NCBI GenBank assembly: GCA_036521915.1
Contig: DATDGU010000252.1
Coordinates: 1 to 12,483, forward strand
Reading direction: 5' to 3'
Length of the DNA: 12,483 nt
From: PALSA-555 sp036521915
GTDB taxonomy: Bacteria > Actinomycetota > Acidimicrobiia > IMCC26256 > PALSA-555
Shown in pieces: positions 1 to 5,883 of the stretch. How positions within the stretch are numbered: position 1 is the first letter of the stretch; every line of letters begins with the position of its first letter. The notes under the pieces are model-generated. The model did not search any database and was not told where the DNA came from. It saw only the letters and a list, made by a program, of their open reading frames with translations. The position numbers and the translations under genes were made by a program.

Positions 1-1
1 G

Positions 2-340
2 CTCGTCACCGTCCTCGTGTGGCTCGTCGCGTCCCAGGTCCGGCTCTCGAGCGCGTACGTCGCGGTCGCGGGCGCGCTCGTGCTGTTCCTGATCGGCTCG
101 GTCGGCCTCGGTGCCGTGCTGGGGTGGCGGGCGACGCCGCCGGTCGCCACGGCAGTGCTGCTCAGCACCTCGATGCGCGACTTCGCGATCGCGGCAGGGA
201 TCGCCGTCGCCGCCTTCGGCGTGTCGGCCAGCGCGCCCCTCGCGCTGTATGGCGTGCTCGTCCTCGTGTGGGGGCTCCTCGTCGCGGCGCGTGGCCGGGC
301 GCGACGCGCGTCGGCTCAGCCGGGCGCGTCGACGGCTTGA
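2..340 (+). CDS. C-terminal part of a multi-pass membrane transporter, probably BASS (bile acid:Na+ symporter) type
   Basis: The reading frame is open to the left edge, so the N-terminal part lies outside the window; 112 codons plus a TGA stop are visible. The visible part has about three hydrophobic segments: one around the run beginning AYVAVAGALVLFLIG, one around the segment containing SMRDFAIAAGIA, and a last one around LALYGVLVLVWGLL. It ends in a short basic, Ala-rich cytoplasmic-looking tail. The polar motif inside the second segment and the Ala-Leu-Tyr-Gly motif at the start of the last helix resemble the end of BASS-family transporters, which couple solute movement to Na+. This family call comes from remembered sequence character only; another multi-pass transporter is possible. 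That it is an integral membrane protein is well supported. The next gene starts 169 bp downstream in the same direction, so an operon is uncertain. Confidence 0.5.
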   Translation, partial: LVTVLVWLVASQVRLSSAYVAVAGALVLFLIGSVGLGAVLGWRATPPVATAVLLSTSMRDFAIAAGIAVAAFGVSASAPLALYGVLVLVWGLLVAARGRARRASAQPGASTA

Positions 341-509
341 TCCGGTGTCGGCACGACGGAGCCGAGGCCGCCCCCGCACACGACGAGGCCGACGGGCGCC
401 GGCGCGAAGACCGGGGCGCGCCGCACCCCAATCGACGGGAGGGACGCGGCGCGGCGGCCCGGCTACCTTCGCCGTCCGTGCGCGCCCCTCATCACCCGGC
501 CCCGCCACG

Positions 510-1286
510 GTGAGCGGCGCCGACCCGCTCGCCGCGTTCCGCCTCGACGGGCGCGTGGCGATCGTCACCGGTGCCAGCTCGGGGCTCGGCCGCCGCTTCG
601 CGCGCGTCCTCGACGCGGCCGGCGCCACGGTGGTGCTCGCGGCGCGGCGCACCGACCGGCTGGAGGCCCTCGCGGCCGAGCTGCGCGACGCGCATCCCGT
701 CCGGTGTGACCTGGCCGAGGCCCACGCGCCCGCGTCCCTCGTCGGGACGGTGCTGCGCGACCACGGCCGGATCGATGTGCTGGTGAACAACGCCGGGGTC
801 GACCACATCGAGCCCGCGTTCGAGCAGCCGGACGGGGCGTTCCAGCACGAGCTCACCGTGAACCTCGTCGCGCCCTTCGAGCTCGCCCGCCTCGCCGCCC
901 GCGCGATCGTGGAGGCCGGCGGGCAGGGCTCGATCGTGAATGTCGTGTCGATCTGGGGACTCGTCGGTGTTGGCCAGATTCCCGACGCCGGCTACGCCGC
1001 GTCGAAGGGCGGGCTCGTGAGCCTCACCCGGGAGCTCGCCGCGCAGTGGGCACGGCGCGGGGTGCGCGTGAACGCGCTCGCGCCGGGCTGGTTCCGCACC
1101 GAGATGACGGACGGGCGGATGTTCGGCGACGCACGCGCCGAAGCGTGGATGGTGCGACGCACCCCGATGGGCCGAGGCGGCGGGGAGCACGAGCTCGACG
1201 GGGCGCTGCTCTTCCTCGCGTCCGACGCGAGCAGCTTCGTGACCGGCGCCGTCCTGGCCGTCGACGGCGGCTGGACGGCGATCTGA
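510..1286 (+). CDS. Short-chain dehydrogenase/reductase (classical SDR)
   Basis: Predicted NAD(P)H-dependent oxidoreductase of 258 residues, the usual length of classical SDRs, acting in the cytoplasm. The dinucleotide-binding motif TGASSGLG is at residues 20–27, the NNAG structural motif at 93–96, Asn118 is the helix-4 Asn, and the catalytic Ser147, Tyr162 and Lys166 (YAASK) are all present. An Arg pair (46–47) after the second beta strand suggests a preference for NADP(H), by family rule. The C-terminal FVTGAVLAVDGGW motif is typical of the FabG-like, 3-ketoacyl/alcohol dehydrogenase branch. The start is GTG 510, chosen because it puts the usual short leader before the first beta strand; there is no good Shine-Dalgarno sequence before it. 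The substrate cannot be read from sequence. The gene is convergent with the peroxiredoxin gene, with only three bases between the stop codons. Confidence 0.9.
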   Translation: MSGADPLAAFRLDGRVAIVTGASSGLGRRFARVLDAAGATVVLAARRTDRLEALAAELRDAHPVRCDLAEAHAPASLVGTVLRDHGRIDVLVNNAGVDHIEPAFEQPDGAFQHELTVNLVAPFELARLAARAIVEAGGQGSIVNVVSIWGLVGVGQIPDAGYAASKGGLVSLTRELAAQWARRGVRVNALAPGWFRTEMTDGRMFGDARAEAWMVRRTPMGRGGGEHELDGALLFLASDASSFVTGAVLAVDGGWTAI

Positions 1287-1289
1287 AAC

Positions 1290-1751
1290 TCAGGCCTGCT
1301 TGAGCTCGGCGAGGTCGGCGAGCACCTGGCCGGCGAAGCCGAGCACGTCCGCCACCTCGTAGGCGCGCGCGATCGTGCCGACCGGGTCGATCAGGTACGC
1401 GAGGCGCTTGGCGAACTGCACCTTGTCGGTGCCGGGATCGCGGACCTCGTACGCGACGCCCACCTGCTCGTCGACATCCGAGAGCAGCCGGTACGGGAAG
1501 TCGTACTTCTCGCGGAACGCCTTGTTCGCGTCCGTGGCGTCGAACGACGCCCCGAGCACGACGCAGTCCATCGCTTCGTAATCAGCGGCCTGGTCACGCA
1601 GGCCGATGCCTTGCTTCGTTCAGCCGGGGGTGTCAGCCATCGGGTACCACCACAGCAGCACCCAGTGGCCGCGCTGGTCGGCGAGGCGCACCGGGTGGCC
1701 GTCCTGGTCGGGCAGCGAGAACTCGGGTGCGGGGGTGCCGGGTGCCAGCAT
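1290..1751 (-). CDS. Selenocysteine-containing BCP/PrxQ-type peroxiredoxin (in-frame TGA at 1622–1620 read as Sec44)
   Basis: Thiol-type peroxidase predicted to reduce H2O2 and organic hydroperoxides in the cytoplasm. From ATG 1751 the frame runs 43 codons, meets TGA, and continues 109 codons to a TGA at 1292–1290, giving 153 residues, a normal BCP length. The part before the TGA holds the Prx N-terminal strand and ends YPMADTPG; after it comes TKQGIGLRD. In this family the residue between is the peroxidatic Cys of the PxxxTxxC motif, so the TGA replaces exactly that residue (Pro37, Thr41, Sec44). Arg116, before the LIDPVGTI strand, is the likely active-site Arg. Both halves are Prx-like with no frameshift. 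GAGGAG seven bases before ATG fixes the start, and a SECIS-like hairpin follows the TGA. The usual resolving Cys five residues on is Ile49; Cys63 is the only Cys. The alternative is a nonsense mutation or sequencing error, less likely given the exact position and the hairpin. Confidence 0.88.
1581..1622 (-). promoter_or_regulatory. Bacterial SECIS element (Sec codon plus downstream hairpin)
   Basis: In the mRNA the TGA (1622–1620) is followed by 21 nt and then a 6-nt apical loop CGUGAC (1598–1593). The loop is closed by a perfect 7-bp stem, CGGCCUG (1605–1599) with CAGGCCG (1592–1586). Two more A-U pairs (1607–1606 with 1582–1581) can extend it below an asymmetric internal loop. Bacterial SECIS elements, bound by the elongation factor SelB, are known to carry the apical loop roughly 16–37 nt after the UGA with a G in its first two positions; here G1597 is the second loop base. 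No bulged U like that of the Escherichia coli fdhF element is evident. The stem lies wholly in coding sequence. Confidence 0.75.
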
Positions 1752-1758
1752 GCGCTCT

Positions 1759-1764
1759 CTCCTC
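1759..1764 (-). promoter_or_regulatory. Ribosome binding site of the peroxiredoxin gene
   Basis: GAGGAG on the minus strand lies seven bases before ATG 1751. It fixes the start well upstream of the in-frame TGA. This shows that the 43 codons before the TGA are translated, and argues against a downstream start such as ATG 1571. Confidence 0.75.
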
Positions 1765-2130
1765 AGGCGATGAGCGCACGCTAGCCGGTCGATCGAGCCC
1801 GGACGCGGCCCGCCGCCCGCCGGCCGAGCGGGCGGACTCGGTCGGGCGGGCGGCGGGATCCTCGCGGGACGGAGGGGGGGTTAGCGGGTCCCGCTCGTCG
1901 TCGACGCGGTCACGTTCGTCTTCACCGTGCGACGGTCGTCGTGGTCGTGATCACGCGGCCGTTCGCCGACGGCACGGTCCCGGCGACGCCGGCGACGCCG
2001 CCCCGCCCGTCCGGGACGAAGATGGAGCCGCGGCGATCCGTGCGGTGCACGCCGTGCGTGCGCACCACAGCCGGCGAGGCGACCGCGTGGGCCATCCGCC
2101 GCAGGGTACGAGTCGGCGTGTAAAGGTCCA

Positions 2131-2161
2131 GTAAGTGCACGAGCCGCTTACAGCCCGCTTA
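2131..2161 (+). promoter_or_regulatory. Possible operator: direct repeat CCGCTTA with 11-bp period plus inverted GTAAG/CTTAC
   Basis: CCGCTTA occurs at 2144–2150 and again at 2155–2161, start to start 11 bp, about one helical turn. GTAAG at 2131–2135 is the inverted counterpart of CTTAC at 2147–2151. OmpR-family regulators are known to bind direct repeats with about this spacing, and the site lies 78–108 bp upstream of the response regulator start. Autoregulation is an inference; short repeats of this kind can arise by chance. Confidence 0.3.
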
Positions 2162-2238
2162 TCCCGTGGTCCGTACCGTCCCGGTGAGAGCTCGGCGCTG
2201 GAGCCGGCGCCAGCGTTGCAGTACGAATAGCAGGCAGC

Positions 2239-2895
2239 ATGAAAGTGCTCGTCGTCGAGGACGAGGCCCCACTGGCGGACGCGATCGCACGCGGGCTGCG
2301 CCGCGAGGGCATGGCGGTCGACACGGCACACGACGGTGATCTTGCGCTCGAGAAGGCGGCGATCGTCACCTACGACGTGATCGTCCTCGACCGGGATCTG
2401 CCTCGCGTCCATGGGGACGACGTGTGCCAGACGCTGCGCTCGGGTGGGAGCCCCTCACAGATCCTCATGCTCACGGCGTCGGGCACCATCGAGGATCGGG
2501 TGGCCGGCCTCAACATCGGCGCCGACGACTACCTCCCGAAGCCGTTCGCGTTCGCCGAGCTCACGGCACGCGTGCGGGCCCTCGGCCGGCGACGCGTCGC
2601 CGCGCCGAGCATGGTCCTCGAGCGCGGCGGGGTGCGGGTCGACCCGGCCCGCCACGACGTGTCCCGCGACGGCGAGCGGATCAACCTGACCCCGAAGGAG
2701 TTGGCCGTCCTCGAGGCGCTGCTCGCCGCCAACGGCGCCGTGGTGAGCCCCGAGACCCTGCTGGACCAGGTCTGGGACGATCATGTGGACCCGTTCACGA
2801 ACGTGGTGCGGGTGACGATCATGACGTTGCGCAAGAAGCTCGGGGCGCCGCCGCTCATCGCGACGGTCGTCGGCGCGGGGTACCGGATCCCGTGA
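2239..2895 (+). CDS. OmpR/PhoB-family response regulator
   Basis: DNA-binding transcription regulator of a two-component system, 218 residues, the normal length for the family. The receiver domain covers about residues 1–115, with the acidic pair Glu7/Asp8, phospho-acceptor Asp51 (VLDRDLP), Thr78 and Lys100 (LPKPF) all intact. The winged-helix domain covers about 125–218 and ends in the typical VVGAGYRIP. The start ATG 2239 gives the exact MKVLVVEDE opening of the family, although the ribosome site before it is weak. Its TGA overlaps the GTG start of the kinase gene by three bases (GTGA), which indicates translational coupling and a cognate pair. The target genes cannot be told from the sequence; a direct repeat upstream may be an autoregulatory site. 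Confidence 0.95.
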   Translation: MKVLVVEDEAPLADAIARGLRREGMAVDTAHDGDLALEKAAIVTYDVIVLDRDLPRVHGDDVCQTLRSGGSPSQILMLTASGTIEDRVAGLNIGADDYLPKPFAFAELTARVRALGRRRVAAPSMVLERGGVRVDPARHDVSRDGERINLTPKELAVLEALLAANGAVVSPETLLDQVWDDHVDPFTNVVRVTIMTLRKKLGAPPLIATVVGAGYRIP

Positions 2896-4118
2896 CCGCT
2901 CGCCGGGGCCTGACCATCCGTCTCCGCCTCGCCTTGCTCATCGGCGCGGTGCTGATCTTCGCCGGGAGCATCCTCCTCGGCCTCACCTACGTGCTGGTGC
3001 GCCACAGCGTGAACAGCGACCCGTCCCAGGTGCGGTCCGCGATCGCGCACCGCCTCGGCGTCGACCCGAACGTGCTGCGGACCCTCCCGCGGTCGGGCAC
3101 GACGCGGCCGCCGGGGGCGCACAGCCGCCGCGTCCTGTTCGAGGACGTGCAGCGCCAGATCAACAACGACAACCTGCACCGCCTCCTCGTCGAGTCCGGC
3201 ATCGCGCTCGGCGTGCTCGCCGTCGGCTCCGTCGGGATCGGCTGGGTCGTCGCCGGGCGCATGCTGCGACCCATCCACACCATCACGACCGCGGCGCAGC
3301 AGCTCTCGGACGTGAACCTCCACGAGCGCATCGACCTCCACGGGCCGGCCGACGAGCTGAAGGAGCTGGCCGACACGTTCGACGCCATGCTCGAGCGCCT
3401 CGATCGGGCGTTCATGAGCCAGCAGCGCTTCGTCGCGGACGCCTCCCACGAGCTGCGCACCCCGCTCGCCGTGATCCGCACCGAGGTCGAGGTCGCGCTC
3501 GCCGACCCGCACGCCTCCCCGGCCGAGCTGCGGGCCATGGGCGAGGTGGTGCGCGACGCGACGCTGCGCAGCCAGGCGCTCGTCGACGGGCTCCTCATGC
3601 TCGCCCGCACCGGGGCGGTGGCGCCGCCCGAGACCCCGGTCGACCTCGCCGACGTCTCGGCGCGCGTCGTCGACCGGCTCGCACCCGAGGCCGACGCGCT
3701 CGAGCTGGCGCTCGACCTCAGCCTGGACCCAGCACGCGTGCGCGGCGACCGGGTGCTCCTCGAGCGGCTCGTGGAGAACCTCGTCGAGAACGCCCTGCGC
3801 TACAACGAGCACGGCGGGTGGATCTCGGTCAGCACGACCCTGGACGGCGACACGGCGTCGCTGCGCGTCGCGAACAGCGGCCCGCTCGTGCCGCCCGAGC
3901 AGGTGGCCCGTCTCTTCGAGCGGTTCCGCCGCCTCGACGACTGGACCGAGCACCCGAGTCACCGCAGCTTCGGGCTCGGCCTCTCGATCGTCGACGCCGT
4001 CGCCCGCGCCCACGGCGGGTCCGTCACCGCCGAGGCCCCACCCGACGGCGGGCTGCTCGTGATCGTCGAGCTCCCCGCGGCGGTCGTGCCGGCCGAGGCC
4101 GCCCTCGCCCGCAGCTAG
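2892..4118 (+). CDS. HAMP-domain sensor histidine kinase
   Basis: Membrane sensor kinase of 408 residues that phosphorylates the preceding regulator. Order of parts: a basic N-terminus, TM1 about 13–36, a short extracytoplasmic segment about 37–101, TM2 about 102–122, HAMP about 123–175, HisKA with phospho-acceptor His186 (DASHELRTPL), and HATPase_c with the N-box around Asn296/Asn300 (ENLVENALRYN). The ATP-lid region has FERFRR, then FGLGLSIV. The G1 box reads NSGP rather than the classical DxGxG, a variant I know from many actinobacterial kinases. The extracytoplasmic part is only about 65 residues and has no recognisable ligand fold, so the signal is unknown. The start GTG 2892 overlaps the regulator stop. 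The gene ends 10 bp before the stop codon of the opposing thiolase gene, with no evident terminator between. Confidence 0.94.
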   Translation: MTARRGLTIRLRLALLIGAVLIFAGSILLGLTYVLVRHSVNSDPSQVRSAIAHRLGVDPNVLRTLPRSGTTRPPGAHSRRVLFEDVQRQINNDNLHRLLVESGIALGVLAVGSVGIGWVVAGRMLRPIHTITTAAQQLSDVNLHERIDLHGPADELKELADTFDAMLERLDRAFMSQQRFVADASHELRTPLAVIRTEVEVALADPHASPAELRAMGEVVRDATLRSQALVDGLLMLARTGAVAPPETPVDLADVSARVVDRLAPEADALELALDLSLDPARVRGDRVLLERLVENLVENALRYNEHGGWISVSTTLDGDTASLRVANSGPLVPPEQVARLFERFRRLDDWTEHPSHRSFGLGLSIVDAVARAHGGSVTAEAPPDGGLLVIVELPAAVVPAEAALARS

Positions 4119-4128
4119 GGGGCGGTGC

Positions 4129-5331
4129 TCAGGCCGCGGCCTTCTCGAGGACGTGGATGGCGCACGCCGAACCGAGCCCGATCACGTGGGTCAGCCCGAC
4201 CTTCGCACCCTCGACCTGCCGGTCACCGGCCTCGCCGCGCAGGTGCGTCGCCACCTCGTAGAGGTTCGCGACGCCGGTCGCGCCGAGCGGGTGGCCCTTC
4301 GAGATGAGCCCGCCCGACACGTTCACCGGGATCGTGCCGTCGCGCCACGGGCCGCGCTCGTCGATGAACTTCCCCGCCTCCCCCGGCGCGCAGAGGCGCA
4401 GGTTGTCGTAGTGGATCAGCTCGGCGGTCGCGAAGCAGTCGTGCAGCTCGACGAGGTCGAGGTCCTGGGGGTCGACGCCGGACTGCTCGTACGCACGGTT
4501 GGCCGCGGCCCGCGTGAGCGTGTTCACGTCGGGCTGGACCTGGTCGGCGTCGGTCCACGGGTCCGACGTCATCACCGAGGCCGACACCTTCACGGCGCGC
4601 CGGCGCTGCTCGTCGGAGAGCGACCCGAGCCGGGCCTCCGAGACGAGGACGAGCGCGGCGGCGCCGTCACCCGTCGGGCAGCACATGAGCAGCGTGTTCG
4701 GGTACGCCATCATCTCGGCGCCCATCACCTCGTCAAGGCTGAACTGCTTCTGGTACTGCGCGAGGGGGTTCAGGGTCGAGTGGGCGTGGTTCTTCTCGGC
4801 AACCTTCGCGAACTGCTCGAAGCCGACGCCGCCGTGCTCGCCGGCGTACTCCATCCCGGCCTGCGCGAACACGCCCGGCATGAGCGTGGTGCCGAGGCGC
4901 CCCTCGACGCTCATCACCGCGCCGTAGCGCCCGGACGGCTCGTACACGTTGCGGTCCGACCGGGCCGACGCGCCGAGCAGCCCCGCCTTGCCCATCTGCT
5001 CGCAGCCCACCGCGAGGCCCATGTCCGCCTCGCCGGCCTTGATGGCCATGACGACGGAGCGGATCGCGGTCGCGCCGGTGGCGCAGGCGTTCGCGACGTT
5101 GAAGACCGGGATGCCGGTCTGGCCGATCTGCTTCTGGATGCGCTGCCCGATGCCGCTCGACGCCTCCATGAGGTTCCCGGCGCCCATCACGTCCATGTCC
5201 TGGATGCCGACCCCCCCGTCGTCGAGCGCCGCCATCGACGCCTCGGACGCCAGGTCGATGACGTCCTTGTCGCGGTAGCGACCGAACTTCGTCATCGCTG
5301 CGCCGAGGATCCAGACGTCGTTGTCGGCCAT
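4129..5331 (-). CDS. Thiolase-family protein (SCP-x / lipid-transfer-protein type)
   Basis: Acyl-CoA thiolase-like enzyme of 400 residues, the usual length, predicted to cleave 3-ketoacyl-CoA or catalyse related carbon–carbon bond chemistry. The nucleophile is Cys83 in NVANACATGATAI. His297 lies in LHDCFATAE and His347 in SKGHPLGATG, both diagnostic of the SCP-2 thiolase/Ltp branch rather than of FadA. Cys390 (GSACAI) lies near the C-terminal position where many thiolases carry a Cys. The start ATG 5331 is set by AAGGAG seven bases upstream (5344–5339). The gene directly follows an OB-fold DUF35-type gene with 15 bases between, an arrangement seen in actinobacterial steroid/acyl-CoA degradation (Ltp2–ChsH2-like) and in archaeal acetoacetyl-CoA thiolase complexes. 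Whether it is a thiolase or a retro-aldolase in vivo cannot be decided from sequence. Confidence 0.92.
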   Translation of the reverse strand: MADNDVWILGAAMTKFGRYRDKDVIDLASEASMAALDDGGVGIQDMDVMGAGNLMEASSGIGQRIQKQIGQTGIPVFNVANACATGATAIRSVVMAIKAGEADMGLAVGCEQMGKAGLLGASARSDRNVYEPSGRYGAVMSVEGRLGTTLMPGVFAQAGMEYAGEHGGVGFEQFAKVAEKNHAHSTLNPLAQYQKQFSLDEVMGAEMMAYPNTLLMCCPTGDGAAALVLVSEARLGSLSDEQRRRAVKVSASVMTSDPWTDADQVQPDVNTLTRAAANRAYEQSGVDPQDLDLVELHDCFATAELIHYDNLRLCAPGEAGKFIDERGPWRDGTIPVNVSGGLISKGHPLGATGVANLYEVATHLRGEAGDRQVEGAKVGLTHVIGLGSACAIHVLEKAAA

Positions 5332-5346
5332 GGGTGGGCTCCTTGC

Positions 5347-5745
5347 TCAGGCCGGCTCGTAGGCGAAGGCGACGGCGTCGGTGCCGTCGTCGTCCGTGCC
5401 GGCGACGTAGGTGGTGAGGCGGACGGGCATCCCGACCTTCACGTGGTCGGGGTCGGGCTCGATGTTGAGCAGGTTGCCCTTCACGACGCCGCCCGCGTCG
5501 AGGTCGACGACGATCGACACGTAGGGGGTCGGGACGCCGGGCGCGGCCCGGTGCACGATCGTGAACGTGCGCACAGTGCCGGTGTTGGCGAGGCGGCGCC
5601 GCTCGAAGCCCGCCTTGCCGGATTTGGCGTCGGCGTTGCGCCGGTCGAAGTAGAGGGCGCCGCTCTCGGTCGACGCCCACGCCGTCAGGTACGGGTCGCC
5701 GTCGTCGAGGACGAGGTAGTCGACCAGCGGGATCCGGCCACTCAT
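5347..5745 (-). CDS. OB-fold DUF35-type acyl-CoA-associated protein with a cysteine-less zinc ribbon
   Basis: Predicted small partner (132 residues) of the thiolase encoded 15 bases downstream. DUF35 proteins normally have an N-terminal rubredoxin-like zinc ribbon followed by an OB fold that binds or channels acyl-CoA. The OB-fold part fits: about residues 50–132, with TFTIVHRAAPGVPTPYVSIVVDL and then a V-K-G-N-L and V-K-V-G-M-P-V pattern. The ribbon framework is still recognisable (GALYFDRRNA), but the positions where family members carry Cys are Ser25, Ser28, Asp39 and Ser42, and the protein has no Cys at all. It therefore should not bind zinc through thiolates. Start ATG 5745. The gene lies divergent from the tRNA gene, 46 bp away. 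Confidence 0.82.
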   Translation of the reverse strand: MSGRIPLVDYLVLDDGDPYLTAWASTESGALYFDRRNADAKSGKAGFERRRLANTGTVRTFTIVHRAAPGVPTPYVSIVVDLDAGGVVKGNLLNIEPDPDHVKVGMPVRLTTYVAGTDDDGTDAVAFAYEPA

Positions 5746-5758
5746 GCCGCGGACGCTA

Positions 5759-5772
5759 CTCGCCGGGGCGAG
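5759..5772. repeat. Short perfect inverted repeat between the OB-fold gene and tRNA-Leu
   Basis: CTCGC (5759–5763) and GCGAG (5768–5772) flank CGGG in the 46-bp divergent space. It can form a 5-bp hairpin or act as a palindromic protein site. It is short for GC-rich DNA and may be chance. Confidence 0.3.
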
Positions 5773-5791
5773 ATGCGAGACTGGAGCGGAC

Positions 5792-5874
5792 GCGAGCGTG
5801 GCGGAACGGCAGACGCGCCGGGCTTAGGTCCCGGTGCCCTTCGGGGCGTGGGGGTTCGACTCCCCCCGTTCGCA
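5792..5874 (+). tRNA. tRNA-Leu(UAG)
   Basis: An 83-nt class II tRNA can be folded by eye. The acceptor stem is GCGAGCG (5792–5798) with CGTTCGC (5867–5873), including one G-U pair, and A5874 is the discriminator. The D arm follows TG. The anticodon stem CCGGG/CCCGG (5818–5822/5830–5834) closes the loop CTTAGGT, with anticodon TAG at 5825–5827 reading CUA Leu codons. The long variable arm is 15 nt with a GCCC/GGGC stem. The T arm is GGGGG-TTCGACT-CCCCC (5850–5866). CCA is not encoded. A long variable arm and anticodon TAG fit Leu and exclude tRNA-Sec (anticodon TCA). The gene ends 9 bp before the stop codon of a gene on the opposite strand. Confidence 0.95.
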
Positions 5875-5883
5875 CGCGGCCCG

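Larger units (their letters stand above)
1752..2238. other. 487-bp intergenic region without a supportable gene
   Basis: This stretch separates the leftward peroxiredoxin gene from the rightward response regulator gene, so it should hold both promoters. It starts with very G/C-rich, low-complexity sequence (about 1775–1890). Short open frames exist on both strands around 1922–2140, but none has a convincing ribosome site or a recognisable protein. The last 110 bp, from about 2105, is clearly less GC-rich and carries the direct repeat listed separately, as expected of a promoter. I could not pick a convincing −10/−35 pair. Confidence 0.5.

Noticed and set aside
464..469. TACCTT as a −10 element for the SDR gene
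   Set aside because: It resembles an actinobacterial −10, but no −35 element lies at the right distance (ATCGAC is 27 bp upstream), and a six-base match in this context is weak.
1290..1571. A 93-codon open frame from ATG 1571 as a complete small protein
   Set aside because: It begins inside the peroxiredoxin fold, has no ribosome site, and lacks the active site. The full frame with the Sec codon from ATG 1751 explains it better.
1922..2140. 72-codon minus-strand open frame in the intergenic gap
   Set aside because: No convincing ribosome site, no recognised family, and Thr/Arg-rich low complexity. Kept only as a finding about a possible remnant.
2781..4013. Minus-strand 410-codon open frame opposite the histidine kinase
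   Set aside because: It mirrors kinase codons, has no recognisable domain, and its composition is typical of an antisense shadow.
5792..5874. The tRNA gene as a possible tRNA-Sec, given the selenoprotein in the window and its long variable arm
   Set aside because: The anticodon is TAG, not TCA; the acceptor stem is 7 bp and the T stem 5 bp. It is an ordinary tRNA-Leu.
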